Shown one piece after another: positions 1 through 8,128 of a DNA stretch of 64,000 nucleotides (position 1 is its first letter; the number at the start of each line of letters is the position of its first letter). The stretch covers positions 248,001 through 312,000 of the forward strand of contig JASJOS010000013.1 of assembly GCA_030068525.1 (NCBI GenBank). Reading direction: 5' to 3'. Under the pieces are notes generated by a model that was not told the DNA's origin, made no database searches, and was given only the letters and a program-made list of their open reading frames with translations. This DNA comes from Xanthocytophaga flava. GTDB lineage: Bacteria; Bacteroidota; Bacteroidia; Cytophagales; 172606-1. Both the position numbers and the translations under genes were made by a program.

Positions 1-204
1 ATGACAATACGATTTTTCAAATGCAATGATTTCAACGTAAATGGTTGAAACAATATATCTTTTTTCATGGTTAAACTTATGAGTTTACATACAAACCAAT
101 ACCATCATAGTGGATGGAACTGATTTGGCCCTTGGGAAAACGCTAATCGGCAATTCGATAAAATCCGATATCTATATTTAAATAAAAAGCGATCTATCAT
201 TCAG
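1..204. other. left-edge intergenic DNA
   Basis: AT-rich DNA at the left edge with no open frame that looks coding on either strand. It lies downstream of the minus-strand regulator gene. One copy of CCGATAT is at 165-171, a heptamer that recurs upstream of that gene. No convincing terminator is visible. Confidence 0.5.
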
Positions 205-507
205 TTATATTTCATTCTGAATGAATTGCTCCAATAACTTTATTCCCTCTTCATTGCGTTTATAATAGGTCCACTGACCTACCCGCGTAGCTGTTACCAA
301 TCCAGTCCTTTGTAACAAAGACAGATATTCGGATACTGTAGACTGACTCAGTCCACATTTTATCTGTATCTGCCCTACACATACACCATGGCAATCTAAA
401 GACATTTGTTCCTGCGCAGGAAAATGTGTTTCCGGATCTTTAAGCCACGACAAAATTTGCAATCGGGTTTTATTGGATAATGCTTTAAATACTTCTACCG
501 AATCCAT
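205..507 (-). CDS. ArsR/SmtB-family winged-helix transcriptional regulator
   Basis: A 100-residue protein of the length expected for an ArsR/SmtB dimeric repressor. Residues 5-20 form the first helix (VFKALSNKTRLQILSWL), typical of the family, and residues 45-65 form the recognition region (GQIQIKCGLSQSTVSEYL), followed by a wing ending in WTYYKRNEEG. Cysteines at 39, 43 and 51 lie around the position where metal-sensing members carry their ligands, but the classic ELCVCDL motif is absent, so the effector cannot be assigned. No metal or arsenic resistance gene is adjacent. It is divergent from gatB across a 349-base gap. The family call is firm; the regulated process is unknown. Confidence 0.9.
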   Translation of the reverse strand: MDSVEVFKALSNKTRLQILSWLKDPETHFPAQEQMSLDCHGVCVGQIQIKCGLSQSTVSEYLSLLQRTGLVTATRVGQWTYYKRNEEGIKLLEQFIQNEI

Positions 508-856
508 AGCACAAACATATCGCCTTTTTCCGATATAACAATATATTCCGAAAAAAATTTGATTAAGCTATTAAATAGGGATAAAATCATCCCATTACCA
601 GACAGATAAAATAACACTTTACTCAACCTTTGTTTATATATACAGATCTGTTAAAAGCAACATATCCGATATACGTTCTATACATTCTTTACAAAGAATG
701 TTTTTTATAAAGATCAAATTCGAACAATTGTCTTTCATTTTCAGCTAAGTTCCATAAAAATGCCTACCTTTCCGTGCTTTTTTCTCTACCTTTGTGTCAC
801 ATAAGAGAAGCAGGATTAGTTATTTTTTGCATATAGTTCTCAACAATTCAATTTGA
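508..856. other. divergent intergenic region between the ArsR-type gene and gatB
   Basis: This 349-base AT-rich gap must hold the promoters of two divergent genes. CCGATAT occurs at 530-536, close to the regulator start, and again at 666-672. No small coding frame is convincing. Confidence 0.5.
787..794 (+). promoter_or_regulatory. putative Bacteroidota-type -7 element upstream of gatB
   Basis: TACCTTTG matches the TAnnTTTG consensus of Bacteroidota housekeeping promoters and lies about 60 bases before the gatB start. A clear TTTG at -33 is not seen, so this is a motif match only. Confidence 0.45.
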
Positions 857-2299
857 ATGGAATACGAAGTTGTCATCGGATTGGAAGTACACTGTCAACT
901 GCTAACCAACACCAAGATCTTTGCAGCTGATGCCGTTGTATTTGGCGATGCCCCTAATACTCATATCAGTGTCATTACCTTAGGTTATCCTGGAACATTG
1001 CCCAAACTCAACAAGAAAGCAGTAGAATTTGCGATTAAGATGGGATTAGCATGTGGTTCTGAAATTACACGATACAATGTATTTGCCCGCAAAAATTATT
1101 TTTATCCTGATCTTCCGAAAGGCTATCAGATTTCACAGGACAAGACCCCTATCTGTGTAGGCGGAGGTGTAACTATCAAAACCAAAAATGGTGAACAGTT
1201 TATCCAACTACACCATATACATCTGGAAGAAGATGCAGGGAAGTCGATACACTCTGAAGAAGAAACAGATACTCTCTTAGATTATAATCGTGCAGGTACA
1301 GCTTTGATTGAGATTGTAACTGATCCAGTAATGAAAACATCTGAAGAAGCTGCTGCTTATCTGACGGAAGTGCGTAAACTGGTACGTTATTTGGAGATCT
1401 GTGATGGGAATATGGAAGAAGGCTCCCTACGCTGTGATGCAAATATTTCGATAATGCCCAAAGGAAGTACAGTATTGGGAACAAAAGTAGAGGTTAAGAA
1501 CATGAACTCTATCCGGAATGTGCAACGAGCAATAGATGTGGAAATCGAACGTCAAAAGCGTGCTGTAGCCAATGGAGAGAAGATTATTCAGGAAACCCGC
1601 CTATTTGATGTTACAGATGGCAGAACATATTCCATGCGTACCAAAGAAACTATGAACGACTATCGCTATTTTCCTGATCCGGACTTAGCCCCTTTCGTTG
1701 TTTCAGAGGAATGGCTGGCAGACATAAAGGCACAAATGCCTGCACTTCCACACGAATTGCATGAGAAATTCGTTACTACCTATAAGTTACCTGAGTATGA
1801 TGCCACAGTGTTAACAGACACTAAAGAAGTAGCTTTATATTTTGACAAAGTATGTAGTCATACAACCAACTACAAAGCAGCGTCAAACTGGGTAATGGGA
1901 CAAATCAAATCGTATCTAAATGAAAATCATCTGAATATAGCTCAATTTCCGATAAGTCCGGAAACTTTGTCAGGTTTGATTGAGTTAATTGATAAAGATA
2001 AAATTAGCCATACCATAGCTGCACATCAGGTATTTCCGTTGCTGATTCAACAGCCTGGCAAAACGGCACAACAGATTGCAGAAGAAAATAACCTGCTGAA
2101 ACAGAATGACGACAATGCCTTACAAACTATCATCAACGAAGTACTGGCAGCAAACCCACAAAAAGTAAAAGAGTATAAATTTGACGGGAAAAAAAATCTG
2201 GTAGGAATGTTTATGGGTGAAGTGATGAAAAAATCCGGAGGAAAAGCCGATCCTAAACTAGCCAATCAACTACTAATTAAGACATTATCTGAAAATTAG
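857..2299 (+). CDS. gatB: aspartyl/glutamyl-tRNA(Asn/Gln) amidotransferase subunit B
   Basis: GatB is the tRNA-binding kinase subunit of GatCAB. It phosphorylates Glu-tRNA(Gln) or Asp-tRNA(Asn) before amidation in the cytoplasm. The 480-residue length is normal. The start (MEYEVVIGLEVHCQL) is the family signature, followed by the conserved ARKNYFYPDLPKGYQISQ segment near residue 80, the EEGSLRCDANIS segment and the VEVKNMNS motif. The C-terminal YqeY-like tail (residues ~330-480) ends in GKADPKLANQLL, as expected. GatA and GatC are not adjacent, which is common in Bacteroidota. The ATG at 857 is the only sensible start because the conserved N-terminus begins immediately. Confidence 0.97.
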   Translation: MEYEVVIGLEVHCQLLTNTKIFAADAVVFGDAPNTHISVITLGYPGTLPKLNKKAVEFAIKMGLACGSEITRYNVFARKNYFYPDLPKGYQISQDKTPICVGGGVTIKTKNGEQFIQLHHIHLEEDAGKSIHSEEETDTLLDYNRAGTALIEIVTDPVMKTSEEAAAYLTEVRKLVRYLEICDGNMEEGSLRCDANISIMPKGSTVLGTKVEVKNMNSIRNVQRAIDVEIERQKRAVANGEKIIQETRLFDVTDGRTYSMRTKETMNDYRYFPDPDLAPFVVSEEWLADIKAQMPALPHELHEKFVTTYKLPEYDATVLTDTKEVALYFDKVCSHTTNYKAASNWVMGQIKSYLNENHLNIAQFPISPETLSGLIELIDKDKISHTIAAHQVFPLLIQQPGKTAQQIAEENNLLKQNDDNALQTIINEVLAANPQKVKEYKFDGKKNLVGMFMGEVMKKSGGKADPKLANQLLIKTLSEN

Positions 2300-2373
2300 T
2301 AGATATGTTCTCTAGTCCGCTCTAACCCTGTTTAATCATATACCGATAGTCAATGTTTATAGTATATAAAATC

Positions 2374-3534
2374 ATGAAAAAAATTACTCTTCTATCACTC
2401 TTCTGGATGCTTGTAATGGCCTGTGCAGGCCATGCAGCCAATGAAGTATCTGCCAATGAGCCTCAGGGAGACGGCTATGTCATTACAGGAAAAGTAAGCT
2501 TTCCATTAAGCAAAGCCAAGGTACAATTATGGAAGATTCAGGATAACAAGCTGGTTCCCGTTGATTCAGCTGGTCTGGATAAGAATAATATGTTCACATT
2601 CAAGGGCACAGTCAAAGAACCAGACTTCTATGTATTGAACTTTTACAATACACAGAAGGTGTTGATTGTTCTTGAAAACAAGAATTTGACTGTTAATGTG
2701 GATGGTAACAAACCTACTGGAGCGGTTTCTATGAGTGGCACTCCTGCAATGGATGACTTACAAAAAGTTACAACCTGGATGAACGAGGCACAACAAAAGG
2801 TAGGAGCTCTCCAGAAAGAAATGCAGGAGGCAGCACTTAGTAAAAGCGAAAGTGGACGTCGGAATGTAGAAAAGAAGCTTAATCACATGCGCGAAGAGAA
2901 CCTGAAACAGTTTAAATCTATTGTATCTCAGATGCAACCAGGATTATCTCAGTGGTATGCATTAAATACAGGTGTTTTAAATCCGGAAGAAGAATATAAA
3001 TATCTGCTTCCTATTGTTACCAACATCAAGAAATCAATGGCAACTTCTAAGTATGCTAAAGAAATAGATGGATATGCAGCTCAACTGGAAGAATTCAGCA
3101 AAGCCCTTCAGGTAGGGCAGAATGCACCAGAAATCGCGTTAAATGATACAGATGGTAATGTACTGAAATTATCATCTCTTCGTGGCAAATATGTTTTGAT
3201 TGATTTTTGGGCAAGCTGGTGTGGACCTTGTCGTATGGAAAATCCGAATGTAGTACGTATTTACAACAAGTATAAAGATAAGAATTTTGAAATCTTTGGT
3301 GTTTCGCTGGATCGGGAAAAGAAAGACTGGCTGGCAGCTATTGAGAAAGATCAGTTAACATGGAAGCATGTATCAGATCTGAAGTTCTGGTCATCTGAAG
3401 GAGCCAAATCCTATGGGGTTCGTTCTATTCCTGCTACCTACCTTATTGATCCCAATGGAAAAATCATTGCAAAAAACCTCAGAGGTGAATCATTGGAAGC
3501 GAAACTAGGAGATATTTTGGGAGAAGCCAAATAA
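2374..3534 (+). CDS. TlpA/ResA-type thiol-disulfide oxidoreductase with DUF4369-like N-terminus
   Basis: An exported redox protein of 386 residues. The start at 2374 (MKKITLLSLFWMLVMAC) gives a clean signal peptide with a marginal lipobox ending at the Cys; an upstream in-frame ATG at 2353 would add seven unlikely residues. Residues ~30-130 are a beta-rich DUF4369-like domain, residues ~130-240 are helical, and the last ~140 residues are a thioredoxin fold. The active site is WCGPC within FWASWCGPCRMENPNV, and a cis-proline motif (RSIPATYLIDPNG) follows. Family knowledge suggests periplasmic reduction of disulfides or cytochrome c maturation, but the substrate is not visible here. It is 74 bases after gatB and ends at a strong terminator. 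Confidence 0.92.
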   Translation: MKKITLLSLFWMLVMACAGHAANEVSANEPQGDGYVITGKVSFPLSKAKVQLWKIQDNKLVPVDSAGLDKNNMFTFKGTVKEPDFYVLNFYNTQKVLIVLENKNLTVNVDGNKPTGAVSMSGTPAMDDLQKVTTWMNEAQQKVGALQKEMQEAALSKSESGRRNVEKKLNHMREENLKQFKSIVSQMQPGLSQWYALNTGVLNPEEEYKYLLPIVTNIKKSMATSKYAKEIDGYAAQLEEFSKALQVGQNAPEIALNDTDGNVLKLSSLRGKYVLIDFWASWCGPCRMENPNVVRIYNKYKDKNFEIFGVSLDREKKDWLAAIEKDQLTWKHVSDLKFWSSEGAKSYGVRSIPATYLIDPNGKIIAKNLRGESLEAKLGDILGEAK

Positions 3535-3560
3535 AATAAAAATAACAAATTCTTATAACA

Positions 3561-3596
3561 GAAAAAGCCCCGACTATTGCTAGTCGGGGCTTTTTC
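3561..3596. terminator. bidirectional terminator between the TlpA-like and DEAD-box genes
   Basis: A perfect 16-bp stem (gaaaaagccccgacta paired with its complement) with loop TTGC, an A run on the left and a T run on the right. It can end transcription from both convergent genes. Confidence 0.92.
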
Positions 3597-3620
3597 TATA
3601 TTATATCAGAGATTCAAAGC

Positions 3621-5333
3621 TTAGGACTTTCCCCCTGCAACTTCCATCCGAACAGGACGACCTTTGATTGTATTATTTTCCATTCCCTTAATTACTTTAG
3701 GAACATCTTGTTTTTTGACTTCTACAAAGGAATATTTTTCGTAGATGTCTATCTGTCCAATATTATCATAAGCCACTCCTGTCTCACCAGTTAAAGCTCC
3801 TACAATATCATTTGGACGAACTCTGTCCATCTTTCCTACATTGACAAATAAACGAACCATATCTTTATTGCCACTACCACGACGATCACGTTGCTCTCCA
3901 TTGCTACGATCAGAACGTCTGTCGCCACCACGACGATCTCTGTCACGATCAAAACCGCCTCTACGATCATCCCGTCCGTTGTTACGGTCTTTGAAGCGTG
4001 GCTTTTCATAAGAATCCAGCAGATCAGCATCATCATAGGTACTATTCTGTGCTCCCATGTTGATCTTGATCAAAGCCTTGATAATATCTTCAGTTGACAT
4101 ACCTGCATGATGTAATGGTTCAATCATATCTGCAAATATATCCAGGTCACCTTCATCTACTACCTGCTTGATGCGGTCGATAAACTTGGCCTTCTTCACT
4201 CCTACTACATCTGCAAAAGAAGGTACTACACCACGTTCAATACGTTTTTTAGTATAGGTTTCTATTTCGCGTAAACGATAAAACTCTTTTCCTACTACAA
4301 AAGTGAAGGCTTTACCAGACTTCCCGGCACGACCTGTACGACCAATACGGTGTACATAATATTCTGGGTCTAAAGGAATATCGTAGTTAAATACGGCATC
4401 TACACCTGACACATCAATACCGCGGGCAGCTACATCAGTTGCAACCAGAATAGTAGCATTTCCTGCACGGAACTTGGTCATTACCTGATTACGGGCCTGC
4501 TGGCGCATATCTCCATGTAATCCTTCTGCACCATAATCTCTACGAATCAGTTCTTCTACTACTTCATCAACCTTACTTTTCATGTTACAGAAAACAACAA
4601 TCTGTTGTAACTGATACAGATCAATGAGGCGACACATTACTTCGATTTTAGCCTTAGCTTTGATTTCAAAGAACAACTGCTCAATATTTTCGGCAGTTAA
4701 CTCATTACGCACCACTTTTACAATAGCTGGATCATGCTGAAAACGTTTGGTCAGTTGCATGATCTCTTTAGACATAGTAGCTGAGAACAGTAATGTCTGG
4801 CGTTCTTCTGGTAGTTGCTCCAGGATACCCTCGATATCGTCCCGGAATCCCATGTCCAGCATTTCATCTGCTTCATCCAGAATGGCAATCTTTACATTAT
4901 CCAGCTTCAACGTTTTACGCTCTAAGTGATCAATTACACGACCAGGAGTACCTACTACTACCTGAGCACCTTCACGTAAAGCACGAATCTGACGGTCAAT
5001 AGGATCCCCACCATATACAGTCACACAACGAATATTCAGATACTTGGAAAGACGTTTTAGCTCTTCAGTCACCTGCACAGCCAATTCACGGGTGGGACAA
5101 AGAATCAATGCCTGTGTATTTCTTTTGCTGCCATCAATCTGCTCCAGTGCAGGAATTCCAAATGCAGCTGTTTTTCCGGTTCCTGTTTGTGCCAGACCAA
5201 TAACATCGCGGCCTTCTAAGGCAACAGGAATAGCTTCGGATTGAATGGGCGACGCTTCTTCAAAGCCCATGTCAGTAACAGCACGTTGGATTTCTTCGGA
5301 GAGGGGTAATTCTGAGAATTTAATTTTTTGCAT
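3621..5333 (-). CDS. DEAD-box ATP-dependent RNA helicase (DeaD/CsdA type)
   Basis: A 570-residue cytoplasmic RNA helicase, likely acting in ribosome assembly or RNA unwinding. All family motifs are present in order: Q-motif (FEEASPIQSEAIP), motif I AQTGTGKT, PTRELA, GTPGR, DEAD, SAT, ARGIDV and HRIGRTGR. After the two RecA-like domains (to about residue 370) comes a helical stretch, then an Arg/Gly/Asp-rich linker (about 435-485). A DbpA/CsdA-type RNA-binding domain follows (VRLFVNVGKMDRVRPNDIVG to the end). The linker plus DbpA-like domain separates it from short RhlE forms. It is transcribed alone, with a leader of about 200 bases if the -7 element at 5553-5560 is real. Confidence 0.95.
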   Translation of the reverse strand: MQKIKFSELPLSEEIQRAVTDMGFEEASPIQSEAIPVALEGRDVIGLAQTGTGKTAAFGIPALEQIDGSKRNTQALILCPTRELAVQVTEELKRLSKYLNIRCVTVYGGDPIDRQIRALREGAQVVVGTPGRVIDHLERKTLKLDNVKIAILDEADEMLDMGFRDDIEGILEQLPEERQTLLFSATMSKEIMQLTKRFQHDPAIVKVVRNELTAENIEQLFFEIKAKAKIEVMCRLIDLYQLQQIVVFCNMKSKVDEVVEELIRRDYGAEGLHGDMRQQARNQVMTKFRAGNATILVATDVAARGIDVSGVDAVFNYDIPLDPEYYVHRIGRTGRAGKSGKAFTFVVGKEFYRLREIETYTKKRIERGVVPSFADVVGVKKAKFIDRIKQVVDEGDLDIFADMIEPLHHAGMSTEDIIKALIKINMGAQNSTYDDADLLDSYEKPRFKDRNNGRDDRRGGFDRDRDRRGGDRRSDRSNGEQRDRRGSGNKDMVRLFVNVGKMDRVRPNDIVGALTGETGVAYDNIGQIDIYEKYSFVEVKKQDVPKVIKGMENNTIKGRPVRMEVAGGKS

Positions 5334-5629
5334 TTTAAACTTTTGATTAATTGGATTAAGAATGCCATGATATGTGATTTTTACCGCTAGATGCTTGATT
5401 AAAGGAAAGCATGGGATTAAAAGTCAAAATCGTGGCCATCCAAAAATCACCTGAATCATGGTTCAGAAAACATGAAACCCATCTGACAGCCAAACATTTC
5501 GGAGAAAAATCCAATATTTCCCGCTATCTGATGGATTCTAAGAACTTTTTTGCAAAGATAGTGAAATATTTGAATTCACGAATATGGAAATTTTATTCCA
5601 TCCGCATCTATATGTAAAATCCAACTCAC
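5334..5629. other. leader/promoter region of the helicase gene
   Basis: This 296-base region separates divergent genes. A 68-codon plus-strand frame at 5411-5617 has no protein-like character and was not called. Short inverted repeats (ATGCTT...AAGCAT near 5392-5412; CTGAA...TTCAG near 5451-5466) lie in what would be the helicase mRNA leader. Confidence 0.4.
5553..5560 (-). promoter_or_regulatory. putative -7 element of the DEAD-box helicase gene
   Basis: Read on the minus strand the sequence is TATCTTTG, an exact match to TAnnTTTG. It lies about 220 bases before the helicase start, implying a long 5' leader. No good -33 TTTG is seen. Confidence 0.4.
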
Positions 5630-6226
5630 ATGCATCTCTTACATGCTAACCATAAAAGAATCCATTACGTTCCCGGGTTGATTATTCTACTAGTATCACC
5701 GTTCTTATTGGGAAAGATATATTATGCTCAGAAGAAGAGGGAAAGTCAACGAGTAATACTAATTTCCTGGTGGAAGCCGGACTTTATTTTTAATCCATTT
5801 CAATTAAAACGGAATTATACACATATTACTCTTACCGGAGATAATGAGACAGATAAAATTAAACTTGATTATTCACAAATACGAATTCGGGAAATTGTTC
5901 AGTCTAAGGATAGTAGTAATGGTGTCTTATTTCATTTTTCAGATACAGCTAAGTACTGGACTTTTGTAAGGGCATTAGATATTTGTAAAATTGAAAATAT
6001 CAGTGACTACGCACCGTATAAAAATGACTTATGTATATACTACATCCCACCGGATACTTTGCCTCCATTATGTGGTGGAGTATTTGGGATATATACAGAT
6101 AACAAACAACAGGCTTCAGAGGAAAAAGAAAAATGGTATCATTCTTTAATTTCAGTTCCATCCACTCAATATCTTATTGCTGGATTTGTAGGATTCGTGA
6201 TTGTAGTTATCGCCAATAAGAAATAA
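5630..6226 (+). CDS. hypothetical membrane-anchored protein, two terminal TM segments
   Basis: I do not recognise this 198-residue protein. Residues ~13-30 (VPGLIILLVSPFLLGKIYY) and the last ~20 residues (YLIAGFVGFVIVVIANKK) are hydrophobic, so it is probably an inner-membrane protein with both ends at the membrane. The middle of about 140 residues is hydrophilic and rich in beta-forming residues and aromatics, and contains a CGGVFGIYTDN motif. No catalytic motif is evident. It stands alone between the helicase and a convergent gene and ends before a palindromic terminator. Its even composition and clear membrane segments argue for a real gene. Confidence 0.7.
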   Translation: MHLLHANHKRIHYVPGLIILLVSPFLLGKIYYAQKKRESQRVILISWWKPDFIFNPFQLKRNYTHITLTGDNETDKIKLDYSQIRIREIVQSKDSSNGVLFHFSDTAKYWTFVRALDICKIENISDYAPYKNDLCIYYIPPDTLPPLCGGVFGIYTDNKQQASEEKEKWYHSLISVPSTQYLIAGFVGFVIVVIANKK

Positions 6227-6381
6227 AAGCAAAAATTCACACAGTACACAATAATCAGCATGTTACTATTGAAAACAACTATTGAAGTAAGGTTATTATT
6301 AAAATTGAGAGTAAATATCCTTTCTTTATCCTATACTTATTTGCTTAATCCCATTCATTTATAAAACAGATAGGACAAAAA

Positions 6382-6415
6382 AGAATTAGCTAGAATACGT
6401 ATTCTAGCTAATTCT
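6382..6415. terminator. perfectly palindromic hairpin between convergent genes
   Basis: A 34-base perfect palindrome (half-site agaattagctagaatac) between convergent genes ending at 6226 and 6446. An A run precedes it, but the T run on the right is short. It is probably a terminator serving mainly the minus-strand gene. Confidence 0.7.
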
Positions 6416-6445
6416 ATAGTCATTCACATCTTTTCTCAAAATCTT

Positions 6446-7021
6446 TTATTTCTTCTGTAAAAACATAGTCTGCAAACACTTCCAGAGCAATTTCTTTTTA
6501 TCAGTATTCAGTTGTAGTTCAAATAAGCTATCTACCAACAAAATATCTACACCTTCCACAGACGTAGTCTTGTATGCTTCCAGTGGAATCTGAATATCCA
6601 GTTCCCGAAACTCTATACCAAAACTAATAATCTGATTGACAACTTTATCTTTAAGGATTTCAATTAAGGTATCACGTTGAGTGTTGGCATTGACCAGATC
6701 TACATCTTCCAGACGAAGTTTGACAGATGATAGAATTTTGCTTAACAAGTCTTTGTCTTCAGGAATCAGAAAATTGCCTTTTATATTGTTGTAAATAATT
6801 ACAACCTGGTTCCGATTCTTAGGCAAAGGAGGAGAAGTAATTACTGGAATCTTAGGGATTTCAATGGTTTTACTTTGTGCCTCATATTTAGGGACTTGAG
6901 GCTGTGATATTTCTGGTTTAGGTTCTGCCACAATAGAAACACTCCTCAAATCTTCTGGAATAATATAAATTGTTTCTGTAAGCAGAAACTGTAAAGCATC
7001 CGTAGTTAACTTCTCTGACAT
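6446..7021 (-). CDS. hypothetical protein, possible DNA polymerase III psi (HolD)-like
   Basis: A cytoplasmic protein of 191 residues with no signal peptide. Residues 1-27 are a short helical region. A Pro/Lys-rich linker with repeated IPKIPVI-like sequence spans about 30-65. A compact C-terminal domain (about 68-191) begins NQVVIIYNNIKG and ends KKLLWKCLQTMF. The order of a hydrophobic strand, a short helix (DKDLLSKILSSVKL), a strand and a final LW-containing helix resembles E. coli HolD. That protein also has a flexible N-terminus and ends with an ALWQQI helix. This is inference from pattern, not clear homology. It does not share an operon with its neighbours. Confidence 0.75.
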   Translation of the reverse strand: MSEKLTTDALQFLLTETIYIIPEDLRSVSIVAEPKPEISQPQVPKYEAQSKTIEIPKIPVITSPPLPKNRNQVVIIYNNIKGNFLIPEDKDLLSKILSSVKLRLEDVDLVNANTQRDTLIEILKDKVVNQIISFGIEFRELDIQIPLEAYKTTSVEGVDILLVDSLFELQLNTDKKKLLWKCLQTMFLQKK

Positions 7022-7127
7022 ACACGTTGTTCGTTTGCTGCAAAGGTCTGCATTTTTTCACAAAGCTTTGCAGCCAAAAGAGAAAATTGCGGGATCATTT
7101 TCCGTACAGATCATCCAAAAAACCAAC

Positions 7128-7889
7128 TCATTGCAGACGAAAGATAAAACCTGTCTGCATCCCCCAAACATTTATATCACTGTAATAGCGTTGAAATATT
7201 CCGCCAAGGGTGCCATACCCTTTCAATCGATGCCACTGAAATAGTTGATATTCCACTCGGGCGTTGATTTCCCGACGAGGCATGATCCCGAAATGAGATT
7301 CTGTAGCCCGATACTCCAGGCCACCACCCAATTTACCTTCTTTCAACCGCAAATCCCCTCCTAGTGTCCATTCAAAATAAGCATTGTGATCGCCAAAATT
7401 TTCTATCATGGTTCCAAAGCCAGCCCGGACTGTAACAGGACGTGTATTTACAAAATTTAGCTGAACAATCTGCCAGTCAAATGTACCTAATGACTTGATC
7501 TTCCCTTCCAGCGCATCATCCTCCATCAGGAAGTTATAACGAAAGTCCATAGAGAATAAGCCCCAGTTACCTCTAATTCGTGGTAGAAGCCAGTAGTTAT
7601 CAGGTGGCTGGATACCTACCTGAGGCATTACTTCCAACGAAATGATAGAAGGAATCGTATCTTTTTGATTTAGCTGATACATCTGCCAGAGTATCATTCC
7701 TTTCCCAGCCTGCCAAAATGCCCAGAGAGCAAACGCACTATTGTTTCCACTACGACCATTGTCGCCAGAAGTCCCCCTGCCACTGGAAGAATGGGAATGT
7801 GAAGCTTTTTTAATTTTGTCGATTTGACCATATCCTACACATGTCCACAAGACTAGTGTGGCAAGCAGAAGTGGTTTCAGTAATTTCAT
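7128..7889 (-). CDS. exported hypothetical protein, probably outer-membrane beta-barrel
   Basis: A protein of 253 residues with an N-terminal signal peptide (MKLLKPLLLATLVLWTCVGYGQ). A Ser/Gly/His-rich low-complexity stretch follows at about 30-50. From about residue 55 the sequence alternates aromatic and polar residues in short strands separated by turns (for example GNWGLFSMDFRYNF, GGDLRLKEGKLGGGLEYRA). It ends in a terminal strand closing with aromatic F (MQTGFIFRLQ). This pattern fits a small outer-membrane barrel. No named family is recognised. It lies 106 bases upstream of the preceding minus-strand gene's start, so they could be cotranscribed. Confidence 0.75.
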   Translation of the reverse strand: MKLLKPLLLATLVLWTCVGYGQIDKIKKASHSHSSSGRGTSGDNGRSGNNSAFALWAFWQAGKGMILWQMYQLNQKDTIPSIISLEVMPQVGIQPPDNYWLLPRIRGNWGLFSMDFRYNFLMEDDALEGKIKSLGTFDWQIVQLNFVNTRPVTVRAGFGTMIENFGDHNAYFEWTLGGDLRLKEGKLGGGLEYRATESHFGIMPRREINARVEYQLFQWHRLKGYGTLGGIFQRYYSDINVWGMQTGFIFRLQ

Positions 7890-8128
7890 TGGAGTATACA
7901 GTTAACATAAATTGCAGTATAATTACAGATTTTTACAACATGGGAAATTTGTGATTGACCAAAAGCAATTATCATACCTTTTTTTATACGAAACAATGAC
8001 ATTTAGCCATTTTTCTGTAAAGGTTACTTTTCACCATTAATCTCATACAAGTACAGATTATATTACATAGGTGAGTAATACTCAACACCTTATTGCATTC
8101 CTGCTACAGACACTGTACTTTCGCTTTC

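Noticed and set aside
205-507. Metal-sensing ArsR (arsenic or zinc) assignment
   Set aside because: The diagnostic ELCVCDL motif is missing and no resistance gene is adjacent, so only the family is called.
5411-5617. 68-codon plus-strand open frame upstream of the 198-residue membrane protein gene
   Set aside because: The composition is not protein-like, it overlaps the probable helicase leader, and no motif is visible.
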